DNA from: Rutpela maculata
Lineage: Eukaryota; Arthropoda; Insecta; Coleoptera; Cerambycidae
Length of the DNA stretch: 64,000 nt
Direction of reading: 5' to 3'
Assembly: GCA_936432065.2 (NCBI GenBank)
Contig: OW386286.2
Span: 80,070,452-80,134,451, forward strand
The position numbers and the translations under genes are program-made. The notes beneath the pieces were generated by a model. The model was not told the DNA's origin. It saw nothing but the letters and a program-made list of their open reading frames with translations, and did no database searches. This document shows, piece after piece, positions 54,414 through 64,000 of this stretch; the first letter of the stretch is position 1, and each line of letters starts with the position of its first letter.

Positions 54414-54720
54414 CTAAGCAACGATGATTTTTTTATTTCATAATTTTTAGCTAGTTGTTTTGAAGGCGGTTCATTTCTTTTTTCACTCTTTTTCGTGGCC
54501 TTTTTATTTAACTTCTACGCAGTAAAATATCCGTTGTTGTGACTTTCTAAGATTTAATATTAAGTTCGTTATCAGAGAATCCCGAAATCACTATGTATCA
54601 AATGGCATGTAAATCTGCAAAATATTGTAATTATAGGCAGTTATATTGGATTTGCCATTTTGAAACTACAAATTTTAACGCAATTCAGACGGAATTTGAA
54701 TTTTTTATCAAGTTTAAAGT
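54414..54720. other. Unassigned intervening sequence
   Basis: AT-rich, no feature recognised. Confidence 0.3.
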
Positions 54721-55053
54721 ACGCTCTCGGTGGCGCAGTGCTTAAGGTCTTAGGCTTGCGACCACAGTGTCTCGGGTTCGAATCCTGGCTAGGGTATGGA
54801 TGTGTAGTGGCGTTTTTTACGTGTTTCCGAGTCGGTAGCAGTGGGCTACACTGCGGTTGTGTGAGAGACAACACGACCTAGTCGCTTTCCTCTCCTGAGT
54901 TCGAGTCTCAGCTGCGGCAGATGGCAATGTCGCAGGAAATGGGTGTTGTGATATTGTCTATGTGTGTTTGTGTCCGACCCGGTTGAGTGGTAGAATAGCC
55001 TACGGCTAAACTCTGCCAGGGCATTAATATAAATAAGACAATAAAAAAAAGAA
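54721..55053 (+). mobile_element. tRNA-derived SINE, possibly dimeric
   Basis: Box A TGGCGCAGTGCTTAAGG (54731-54747) and an exact-consensus box B GGTTCGAATCC (54775-54785) have normal tRNA spacing. A second box-B-like segment, GAGTTCGAGTCTC, lies at 54897-54909. The element ends in an A-rich tail (55031-55053). Two tRNA-like units in one SINE would explain the second box. No clear target duplication. Confidence 0.75.
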
Positions 55054-55917
55054 AATTATTACTGGCGACTTCACTAAATTCTCGACTAAAAAAATCTTGT
55101 TTCCAATTTTTGCTCATCTCATACTAGACGTAACTTGATAAAATTAATATGACACCACCATAAAATCTTACAATTTGAGAATATTTCATAAAGTTTCCAT
55201 AAAAATCAATCCTGGAATAATGTTTGTACAAACATAAAAAAACGTACTGAGAACTTCCTCGGTTCATAAACTTTATGAAATAAGTTAAAAAAGAGAAAAG
55301 CACCCAGATATTAGAAATATATCTATTTCTTTTATTTTAGGAGCATGTGTACATAATTAAATGGTCATATATTGTAACTAAGGCATTCACAAATATATTT
55401 TTTTTAAATATAAATTACGGATTATTATCTGCCCCTACAAAAATTTGGTAACACTTGCCTTAAAAACAATCAAGATTGCTACAATATAATCTCATGATAA
55501 TTTCAACAATCCTTTTATTGAAAATACTTCTAGAAACAATGTTGGATTATTTCCTTTAATTATTTTTATGCTTGACTAACGAATATTTGTTTTTCTCTCT
55601 CGTTTGTCAAGTTAATGTGCTTTTATTATAGCTTTTGTTTGTTTCGTTCTGAATTAATTTAATTTGTAGCGGATTCCTTATTTTCTTGCCTTTCAGTTTT
55701 ATTAAACTTTTGTCAATGGTCTCTTATACAAATTTAATAAGGGACTTATTGAAAAGTAAAAATAACAATGTAGTCTTCAAAAAATATCATTATTCAATAT
55801 CGTTGTGATTTTTAAGAGTAAATAATCACTAGGTAAGTAGTACACAAAATGTAGCCATCATAGCAAATATCTAAACGTTTAAGTACTACTATTAGACAGG
55901 CGGTACATGACCAGTCA
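55054..55917. other. Unassigned AT-rich stretch
   Basis: No coding region or repeat structure recognised. Confidence 0.3.
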
Positions 55918-56560
55918 GGTGCAACGTTTCTAAAATGCATGCCAATCATATATATGAATGTAATTACCATGAATATGCCAGAAACGCGAATTTTAGGTAG
56001 TCATCGCGTGCAGAAGGGTGTGCAAGTCAATTTTCCATTTGCATGGAAAATCGATGTCTGTGAACGATTTTAAAATGGACGCCAATAGTGCTAAACGAAA
56101 AGCCGGGAAAAAAAATCCAACGGAAACTTATTGGCATGCAGTTTATGCCCGTACAACAAATTTTGGTGCGCACATTAAATCGTAAAATTTTTTGGCATCT
56201 CCGAACGAAGTTAGAATGCATGGCAATATGTTTTATGATAAATTTAAATTGTCAAACGACGATTTATCGATTGCCGTGCAGTTTTATAATGCAGAACGTT
56301 ATTAAAAGTTATTCCTAGAAATGGAAAAAATTTCAGTTATCCCTGAACTCTTTTAAAATGCATGCCAATATATTTTGCAATAAATTTGCACTACCAAACG
56401 AAGATTTATTGATTGGCATGCAGTTTTGTAGTGCAGAACGTTATCAAAAATTATTGCAAGAAAATTCAGGTATCTCTGAACGTTTTTAAAATGCATACCA
56501 TTGAAGCATGTTGTAGGTAAAGATAAAATAAAAAAATTGGCATGCAGTTTCAGCGTGTAC
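55918..56560. repeat. Tandem array, ~130-143 bp unit, about five copies
   Basis: The block GAACGTTTTTAAAATGCATGCCAAT recurs in variant form near 55921, 56057, 56200, 56342 and 56472. Most units also contain ATTGGCATGCAGTTT, an inverted partner of the GCATGCCAAT block, so each unit could fold into a hairpin. Non-coding. Confidence 0.65.
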
Positions 56561-56723
56561 TAAAGTGTTTTGGATCCTAAAAAATTATTGCGAATTTTGA
56601 AACATACCTTTTCAAACGCGCCTTACATTTTCTATACCTTATATGGAAGAAAGTAATATAAAAGAAAAAAATGAAGTGACCTCTATAAAAACATCTATAA
56701 AAACTTGTTGATGGAAGCTTGCA

Positions 56724-57062
<339 letters not shown>

Positions 57063-57450
57063 ATGGGGAAGATAGTAGATATAGCATGTCCTCTTAGCCA
57101 AAATCTTGGAAAAACGGAAACTGAGAAAGTCACCAAGTATGAAAACCTGGCAATAGAAATCAAACGCGCCTGGAAGTTGGAAAATATAGAAATCGTCCCA
57201 ATAGTAATATCAGCCACAGGAATGATGACTAACAATCTTAAATTGAATACAGAAAGGTTGGGACTACCGAGCAAGATCTGCAACCAAATGCAAAAGAGCG
57301 CCATCCTCCAGACATGTCACATTACGAGGAAGTTTCTAAACCACCATTAAAAGAAAAGGAAAAAAAACGGGTAATTGGGAAAGAGGGAATACTCTCCCCG
57401 ATTGCACGAACTACTTATTTACCAGTATAAATACTGAGAAAGTGTGAAGA
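57063..57450 (+). mobile_element. R4/Dong-type element, 3' end only
   Basis: A frame to 57350 reads KIVDIACPLSQNL, then KVTKYENLAIEIKRAWKL, VPIVISATG and KSAILQTCHITRKFL. This is the C-terminal restriction-like endonuclease region and tail of R4/Dong-type elements (I-D-x-A-x-P...K-x-x-K-Y-x-x-L). A short 3' UTR ends at a TAA repeat (57451-57526). It is 5'-truncated directly against a TAA repeat (57004-57062). Family assignment from memory. Confidence 0.65.
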
Positions 57451-57452
57451 AA

Positions 57453-57526
<74 letters not shown>
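57451..57526. repeat. (AAT)n microsatellite joining two R4/Dong-type elements
   Basis: About 25 AAT units lie between the 3' end of one element and the 5' end of the next. Dong of Bombyx is known to insert in TAA repeats. Confidence 0.9.
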
Positions 57527-57527
<1 letters not shown>

Positions 57528-59391
57528 CTTCCCCTCTGGTGTCGGTCGTGGGCTTGCTGGGCTAACCACCCACAAGCTCAATCTTCCGGTTCCTGTTGGC
57601 CGAAGACAGGGCCCCCACGATCGACCCCGTGCGGATAGGGGTCAAGGGCAAGGTGGTGGGGCCCAACAAGATCGACAGCCCATTGTTGACGACCGCGATG
57701 AACAAAGACGCTTTGAGTGGACAGATGAACTGAGAGACGACCTTATGCAGTGCTACGAAAGCAGTGAGCCCGCGCGAAGGGGATACATGGGGCGAATGCA
57801 TGTTCTGTGGTGTGCAAGGCACCCAGAGCACAGCGCCTTCACGCCACAAAACCTGCGTGATTATGTATCCCACCTTCGTCGTAGGGGCTACGTGAGAGCT
57901 GCTCCTCAGCCGGTGAATGAGGTGGCCGAAGGTCCACCGAATGAACTGGTTGAGGATGCAGTCCCTGCCGTTCCACCAATACCAGAGGGCCTCAGTACCA
58001 GGCGGGGGCTACACCACATAAAAGCCCCCAGGCCACAAGATCTGGCCAGAGTGGATGAAGAACTTCGTGAAGCGCTACCAGAACGGGCTGACATCTGGCA
58101 CATAAACTGTGCCGTGTATGCCGCTGCTCAACGCTTTTCTCGGTTGGAGAGGCGTAATACTGCCTCCCCACAAGAGAGGGCGGAGCGGCGCATACAAAAG
58201 ATGGAAGCCAAGATCCGGTCGGCGAGGCAACACGCATCCCGTATCCAATGTGTGATGGACTATATGGCGGCCAATAGGCCGTTCACGCCTAAAGTGCGTC
58301 GAATAGCCGCCAACTTAAGACGCGTCCATCACACACTCAATGAGGCAGTGCTGCGAACCACCAAACAGCACTGTCTCGACAGGATACGGATGCTAGTGGT
58401 TTGTAAAAAATCACTAGTGAGGCGGGCGAGGGGGCTGGCGGAAAATAAACTCTTCCGCCTAAAGCCCTCGCGCCTTTTCGAACCGCCTCCGCGTGTTGCA
58501 GAGAATCCGCCGACTGTAGATCAGGTGGAAAATTTCTGGAAAACGCTTTACGAGGAGAAGCTTCCACTCAACCGAGACTCTCCAGCCCTGGCACACTTCG
58601 AAGCCTTCTGTCAAAGGCTTCAACAACCAAACGAGGTGTGCCAACCGATAACTCCAGAAGAGGTTCGAAGAGCTCTTGAAGGCTCTAAGAACTTTGCTGC
58701 TCCAGGTCCCGACGGGATCAATAACTTTTGGTGGAAAAAGTTATCCGGTACCCACCACCATTTGGCCAGAATTTTTAATTCATGGCTAAATGGGGAGCAG
58801 CAAATTCCTTCTTGGGTTGTCGAGGGGCGGACAGTGCTGATCCCGAAGAACGGAGATTTGTCTGACCCAAAGAACTACCGGCCGATAACCTGCCTAAACG
58901 CATGTTACAAGGTGTTTACGCGCATCTTGTACATGCGAGTGCTCCACGCAGTTGAACCGGTTTACGAACGGATATATGAGCAACGAGGGTCGAAGAGGGG
59001 TGTCGCTGGCTGCAAGGAGAACCTGCTGATTGACAGATGTGTCACGCAGGACTCCGTGCAGTATAAGCGGAACCTCTCCATGGCCTGGATCGACTACCGC
59101 AAGGCATTTGATATAACATCGCATGAGCTCATTGTTCACTTGCTCCGATGTCTTGCGGTACCCGGTCCCGTAGTGAGATGCATCGAAGAACTGATGCCGC
59201 TCTGGAGGACTCGCTTTACCATTACATCGGGTAACGATAGAGTCCAGACGGAGTCGGTAACATTCAGAAGGGGAGTATTTCAGGGAGACTCCCTCAGCCC
59301 CCTTCTGTTCTGCATCTCACTACTGCCATTATCCGTTTCGCTCCGGAAAACCCGTGGATACAACTGCGGTACCCCCGGCGATAGGAGGCAT
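57527..59391 (+). mobile_element. R4/Dong-type element, 5' part, cut by a Gypsy insertion
   Basis: Begins right after the AAT repeat and stops at 59391, where the Gypsy LTR starts (TGTAGAAG). The missing 3' part, with the catalytic RT motif and endonuclease, should resume beyond the right edge of the window, on the far side of the Gypsy element. G+C content is visibly higher than its surroundings. Confidence 0.75.
57745..59391 (+). pseudogene. R4/Dong-type ORF, N-terminus to RT motif B
   Basis: The ATG at 57745 is internal: the same frame is open back through 57532 into the AAT repeat and looks coding (...RFEWTDELRDDL before M), so the real start is upstream or non-ATG. Conserved N-terminal region: YESSEPARRGYMGRMHVLW. 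RT: APGPDGINNFWWKKL (near 58696-58741), VLIPKNGDLSDPKNYRPI, motif A AWIDYRKAFD (near 59081-59112) and motif B RGVFQGDSLSPLLF (about 59267-59310). The frame is then cut before the catalytic Y/F-M-D-D. No stop within 549 codons suggests a young copy before the Gypsy insertion. Confidence 0.7.
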
Positions 59392-61415
59392 TGTAGAAGA
59401 ACGCACTACCGGGCGTCAAAATGACGCGACACCAATTTATTTCTCAGGGGGCGCCAGTCGCGTATTACCCCGTTCTTCTACCTCCCAGGCGGGTTCGAGA
59501 TAAGATGACTTCGGTAGCCGAAAAGCGGGACCAAGGCTGCACTACCACAGATCGGAAACTACGCTCTCTCTGGACCCGAATTCCCTCGTTAGGGGTTTAG
59601 GCACCTCTTAATTTCCTGAATTTTTGCATAAAAAAATCCCAACCGAAGAATTTCTCTGCGGAGGGATTAGTTTTGGTACGCGAAAATCGCGTTTTGGTCC
59701 ATTAATAACGGAATATATTTCTCAAAAAACGCATAAAAAAATCCCTATCGAACCTCCGTACAACAACCAGAAGGTCGAACGTTAATGCGAATTAACTCGA
59801 CACATCCGGTTTTCTATACGAAAGTTCCAGGGATTATAGACCGTCAACAGGCCTCAAGATCAATTAAGAAACATTAGTTCAAAGAATCCGTTTATTTAAC
59901 AGAATTGGTTATACAAAATTCTCAAGAAAGAATCGTGCCTTCCCCAATCAAGGTAGTGACTTTCAGACCATACAAGCGAGAGCGCTCGCGCTAACGATCG
60001 ATTAGGTAGAAAAGATTCATACGTACCTTCTCAGAATCAAAATGCGAGCTTTTAGAATCATTTCAGACTCTGGGTAAATGAATAATTAAGGCTGACTGAA
60101 ATTAACTTAAAAAAGTTTTACTAAATGAATTTAGTTTCGCTAGAGACTACCTAGCTTTAAAGTTCTTGTATCGTGGAAATTCACGTACTCAAACACATTC
60201 AGAGGACTTATTACTGCATAAGTTGAGTGGCGTTCGATCAGTCCACGACTTACTAACCCTTATCACAGTCGATTAATAATATCGATTTGGCAGCGTCTCA
60301 CCTTCGAGCGACTATTAGGCAAAATTGAATTTTTGGATTTTTATGCACAAGGCGTTTTCCTCTATAACTTTGTCATTTGAAAAGCCCCGTTATTGGCTTT
60401 TCTACCATCGCTTTGTCTGGACTACTCAACGCGCTCGGCCAAATTGCGAGCCGCTGGGTCAATCCAAACTCTTTCCATGCGAGAAACCGGCCTTGTACAT
60501 GTGCATTGATTTTTATCAATTTTTGCTTATCGGCACTACGCCGGCTTTGACAAAATCTTCTATTTTGCCTTTTGGATGCAGTGCATCGTTAAAATTTTAT
60601 GCTCATACTTTAGAATTGTGCTTTCAATGATCGTACCTCAAAGGTCAATGTCTTTGGTTGAGGAATAAAAAATAAAAAATAATTTAAAGTATATTTTCGT
60701 GGTACTTTTTAAACTGACTTCGTGGTACTTTTGAAAAATCCATTTTAAGACCAATTTCAGCGTACTTTTGAAAAATCGATTTTCGAGCCAAATTTCAAGG
60801 TACTTTTGAAAAACTAATCTGCGGGTGAAATTTTGGCGTACTTTTGAAAAATCGATTTTCAAGCCAAATTTCAAGGTACTTTTGAAAAGTTAATCCGCGG
60901 GTGGAATTTTGGCGTACTTTTGAAAAATCGATTTTCAAGCCAAATTTCAAGGTACTTTTGAAAAGTTAATCCGCGGGTGGAATTTTGGCGTACTTTTGAA
61001 AAATCGATTTTCAAGCCAAATTTCAACGCAGTTTTGAAAAATTAGTCTGCAAGTGAAACTTTGGCGTACTTTCGATAAATCGATTCTTAGGCCAAATTTT
61101 GACGCCCTTCCAAAAATATTATTTTTCAAAGTCCAATTTATGGTACCTTTGAAAAAGTATATTATTCATAAATCTTTGTCATTATATACTTCTACTCTGA
61201 TATTCTGAACCAAAAACATTTTTCCTAAGTGAAAATTCGATGTTTCTTCGAATTTTCACCTGGTCATTTCCAACGCCTTATAGAACCCAAAACGGTCCTT
61301 GTGGACTGATCTGCGCCTCTGCAGACTCCCAAAAATGTCTTTAAATGAAATTTTTGCCTAAGTCGAATTTTGATTATGTCTTCAACTTAGGACGATTTTG
61401 GAGAGTTCTACAACA
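59392..61415 (-). repeat. 3' LTR of a Gypsy element with long LTRs
   Basis: 2024 bp. Read on the minus strand it begins TGTTGTAGAAC and ends GTTCTTCTACA (near-inverted ends), with a polypurine tract just upstream. The 4-base flank on the Dong side is GCAT (59388-59391); the other end lies outside the window. Same family as the solo LTR at 12620-15669. LTRs of this length occur in Osvaldo/Ulysses-type Gypsy elements; that placement is inferred. Confidence 0.75.
60650..61140 (-). repeat. Tandem repeats inside the long LTR
   Basis: About six ~70-80-base units contain GGTACTTTTGAAAAATCGAT, TTTCAAGCCAAATTTCAA and AATCCGCGGGTGGAATTTT. The solo LTR at 12.6 kb has far fewer or none, so the number varies between copies. 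Confidence 0.75.
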
Positions 61416-61427
61416 CTCCCCTCCTTT
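61416..61427 (-). promoter_or_regulatory. Polypurine tract of the long-LTR Gypsy element
   Basis: On the minus strand AAAGGAGGGGAG directly precedes the LTR start TGTTGTAG. This fixes the LTR boundary and orientation. Confidence 0.8.
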
Positions 61428-62702
61428 GGTTGAATCTTTTCTACTCATCGATTGCCTTTAATTTCCATATTCACTTGTATGTCTGTATGCCTTCATTTGA
61501 CGGTCTGACCTATGGTACAGATGTTTTAAAAATAACGGCCTTAATTGGGGCAGACGGCTGATTCGCCTATCTAACTTAAAAATAATTACATTTTTTAAAC
61601 AATACGACAAGTTGATACAACATTTTTATCAACTTAATTACACCCGCGTCGAGGTGCGAAGCGTAGCACAATTTTGATTAGCGTCCACTCTCACTAATTC
61701 GTTGCACTCGCTTTTTTGCCCTGGTCTCGCTCTTGCTTAACTTCGGCCCTTTCTAGAAGAGTCTGTCTATATCTCCATGCCGCAGCTTGGACGGTCCTCG
61801 CCTTTGAGTTCCAGACTTCACCATGCCGCGCCCTTGCGACAGGCTGGGTCATCTTTCCATTTCTGCACATGGAAAATGCAGTTCTGCAACTAGATTGACT
61901 TTTTTGCAAGTCGTCGACTGGGACGCGTCGACTAACAAACACAATGTGTTGTTTTTTAATGAAATATTTTTCTAACATGAATTTTGTTAACTTATAATGG
62001 TTAGAAATTGGTTCTTCGTAAGGTAGATTGAATCGGCTTACGATACTCGTGCGGTCATCACTACTTGTGAAAAAAGTATAAAAAAAAATCGAAGCGTCTT
62101 CTTGAGCGAAGAACGGCTTCTGAAACTCGTCTCGTAGTTTCTACTTCGTAAGGTAGATTAAATCGGCTTACGATACTCGTGCGGTCATCACGACTTGTGA
62201 AAAAAGTATAAAAAAAAAAAATCGAAGCGTCTTCTTGAGCGAAGAACGGCTTCTGAAACTCGTAGTTTCCATTTCGTAAGGTAGATTAAATCGGCTTACG
62301 ATACTCGTGCGGTCATCACGACTTGTGAAAAAAGTATAAAAAAAAAAAAAAATTGAAGCGTCTTCTTGAGCGAAGAACGGCTTCTGAAACTCGTAGTTTC
62401 CATTTGGGGTATACGTTAATTTTGTTGACTTAAAATGATTAAAATTGAAGTTGTCTTCTTGCATAAGAAAAACAGCTTCCGAAACTCGTACTGATTCGTA
62501 CTTATGCCTACGTCCATTACTCGAACTTGGCGGCTCTCGCTCTTGAGAAGCTAGGCTTACCGGATCGCGCTCTTGCGTCGGGTTCGCCGTCTTTCCATGT
62601 CTGCTCATGGAGTAGACTTTAAATTTTCGATTCGACCGCATATAGGTCAAAATCGCTACTTAGAATTTTGAGAAATTATATAAAAAAAAGCGAAAACGGC
62701 TA
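61428..62702 (-). other. 3' untranslated region of the Gypsy element, with tandem repeats
   Basis: Between the integrase stop and the PPT no env-like frame is recognisable. Frames at 61694-61978 and 62168-62650 (minus) have no signal, fusion or membrane pattern. Three ~127-base tandem units lie at 62014-62408 (CTTCGTAAGGTAGATTRAAT, GCGGTCATCACKACTTG, CGAAGCGTCTTCTTGAGCG). CATGTCTGC/GCACATGG blocks near 61860 and 62600 suggest a larger duplication as well. Confidence 0.55.
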
Positions 62703-64000
62703 TTAGCCGTGGTCGACCTCAGAAATATCTAGAGGTGACTCTTCTATATCTGGCTCATCTCGAGCATCTTCGGGATCTCGACTTATTACATCCGGCTCAT
62801 CTTGAGCACTTGCGGGAACATTGATTTGAACTAGTGTGGTATCGCTACGTCGCTCTGACCTGGGCGCGATCTCATTGTCTGATGAGGAAGCGTCGTCACT
62901 AAGATGAGTTTCATCCGGACTATCTTCTGATTCTTCAGACAATTCCAATTCAACATCGGGGTCTCCCTTAGGTGCCGGCCTGATGGCATCGACATGTAAC
63001 CTCGTCGAAGTTACCCCCTTGTGAATGAGGTAAACTTCATTAGACAATCTCTTTAAAACCTTGTGTGGCCCACTCCACGATGGTGTGAAGGTATGATCCT
63101 TCCTGATCCTTTTAGTCATTACCATATCTCCCACTTTATATACGATCGGCGTTACCGCCACTTTGGGCGCGTAACGCCATTGGTAATTTGTTTGATTTTT
63201 ACGAATCTCCTTGACTCTTTCAAGGCGGGGAACGTCCGCTTGATTACGACGCTCTTGTCTATAAGCGAACATATTCCAATCACCAATCTGCGGTAATTCA
63301 TAGCCGAGCACTACGAAACTGGGCGTATGCCCCGTAGCGGCGTTTTTTCTTGTTCTCAAGATATATGCCATCTGACTAACATGTCGATCCCACTCGTCGT
63401 TGGGTGAACCATATAATAAGGTTTTTAAGATCTTCTTGGCTTCTTGCACCCTCCTTTCTATTGGATTGGCCTGTTGGTGGTAAGCTGCTGTGAAGAATCT
63501 TTCAATATTGTTACGTGTACAGAACGTATCGTAAAAGCCGGAATTGAAGTGGCCTCCCTGGTCGGAAATGATGACCCTCGGAACGCCATATCTCGCCACT
63601 AGTTCCTCTTCGATAAATTGTGCTATTGTTTTTCCACTGACTTGGGTGAACGCCTTGGCTTCGACCCACTTACTAAATACATCCTCTACCATTAATATAT
63701 ATCGGTTATCTGCATCTTTGGTTCGCTGAAGTGGTCCGATTACATCGACGCTTAAAACTTCGAACGGATGCGATGGAGCATGGCTTCTGAGAGGAGCCTT
63801 CGGTTGTGACTGTCTGCTTTTTACGGAATTACAAATAATGCACTCATTTAAATATTTGTTAACTAGTCTCGACAAATTATTAAAATAATAGCGGCCCGAG
63901 ATGATTCTAACAGTTTCATCGCGGCCGGGGTGACCTACTTCCGGTCGGTCGTGAAAATGAGATATTACTCTCATGACCATACGTTTTGGTACGTATAATT
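62703..64000 (-). CDS. pol: Gypsy pol C-terminus: integrase (partial, runs off the edge)
   Basis: The frame ends at 62703 and continues in phase past 64000. Integrase zinc site: H-x-D-R-P-E-V-G-H-P-G near the edge, then CIIC. Core: LSVDVIGPL (first D), VIISDQGGHFNS (second D), then HQQANPIERR with the catalytic E. C-terminal domain: YKVGDMVMTKR, then SWSGPHKVLKRL (GPY/F-like), then a ~90-residue acidic tail rich in D, E and S. No stop is seen. It belongs to the element whose 3' LTR is at 59392-61415. The long acidic extension is unusual. Confidence 0.85.
   Translation of the reverse strand, partial: LYVPKRMVMRVISHFHDRPEVGHPGRDETVRIISGRYYFNNLSRLVNKYLNECIICNSVKSRQSQPKAPLRSHAPSHPFEVLSVDVIGPLQRTKDADNRYILMVEDVFSKWVEAKAFTQVSGKTIAQFIEEELVARYGVPRVIISDQGGHFNSGFYDTFCTRNNIERFFTAAYHQQANPIERRVQEAKKILKTLLYGSPNDEWDRHVSQMAYILRTRKNAATGHTPSFVVLGYELPQIGDWNMFAYRQERRNQADVPRLERVKEIRKNQTNYQWRYAPKVAVTPIVYKVGDMVMTKRIRKDHTFTPSWSGPHKVLKRLSNEVYLIHKGVTSTRLHVDAIRPAPKGDPDVELELSEESEDSPDETHLSDDASSSDNEIAPRSERRSDTTLVQINVPASAQDEPDVISRDPEDARDEPDIEESPLDISEVDHG

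Noticed and set aside
54731..54800. Functional tRNA gene
   Set aside because: Boxes A and B are good, but acceptor and anticodon stems do not pair and the unit continues into a SINE body and A-rich tail. The same holds for 236-310 and 44590-44660.
60325..60630. 101-codon plus-strand frame within the Gypsy LTR
   Set aside because: Antisense to the element, not preserved in the relative at 12.6 kb, and no domain.
61694..62650. Possible env gene of the long-LTR Gypsy element
   Set aside because: The two minus-strand frames lack a signal peptide, cleavage site, cysteine pattern and transmembrane helix, and much of the second is tandem repeat.

Overview
The window is eukaryotic, AT-rich and almost entirely made of transposable elements. 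The families (an errantivirus with env, a second Ty3/Gypsy element with about 2-kb LTRs, R4/Dong-type and CR1-, Jockey- and RTE-like non-LTR elements, Tc1/mariner-, hAT- and piggyBac-type DNA elements, tRNA-derived SINEs) point to an insect with a repeat-rich genome. A beetle is plausible, but the sequence does not decide it. I found no convincing host gene. Two short conserved-looking segments are listed at low confidence. Everything below was read by eye; no database search was possible.

Layout. 0.2-0.4 kb: tRNA-like SINE head. 1.24-1.37 kb: start of a mariner-like transposase, cut by a large inverted repeat (arms 1373-3714 and 5887-9920). Its spacer holds an RNase H remnant and a tandem array; its right arm contains a second palindrome (6973-8748), which contains a solo LTR (8228-8679). 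10.2-10.6 kb: tandem array rich in TCAAGGTCA motifs. 12.2-15.85 kb: an RTE-like RT remnant split by a solo LTR (12620-15669, duplication AGCT), itself split by a mariner-type foldback (13403-14766). 16.9-21.9 kb: a dispersed repeat, then a damaged CR1-like element between inverted arms. 22.2-23.8 kb: degenerate mariner-like transposon. 25.4-29.7 kb: a MITE, a tandem array, a minisatellite and two pieces resembling a Pipsqueak/pogo-type gene.

32.9-41.5 kb: a complete, recent errantivirus (LTR-gag-pol-env-LTR). The two 363-bp LTRs look identical and the target duplication is TACA. One in-frame amber codon interrupts pol. Its leader and gag carry six copies of a stem-loop with a constant UACNGC loop and covarying stems, the most interesting signal in the window.

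43-46.4 kb: an inverted-repeat element with a 160-codon ORF, hit by a non-autonomous hAT (8-bp duplication), then a Jockey fragment. 47.5-50.5 kb: a palindrome carrying the same ORF in both arms, with a solo LTR at its centre. 50.8-55.05 kb: Jockey 3' end, another interrupted palindrome, a piggyBac-type MITE and a SINE. 55.9-59.4 kb: tandem array, a long CAA/TAA microsatellite and two R4/Dong-type elements in head-to-tail order, joined through TAA repeats. 59.4-64 kb: the 3' part of a minus-strand Gypsy element inserted in the second Dong copy. Its LTR belongs to the same family as the solo LTR at 12.6 kb.

There is no shared pathway among these genes. What ties the window together is nested insertion, with several elements sitting in the loops or centres of long inverted repeats.
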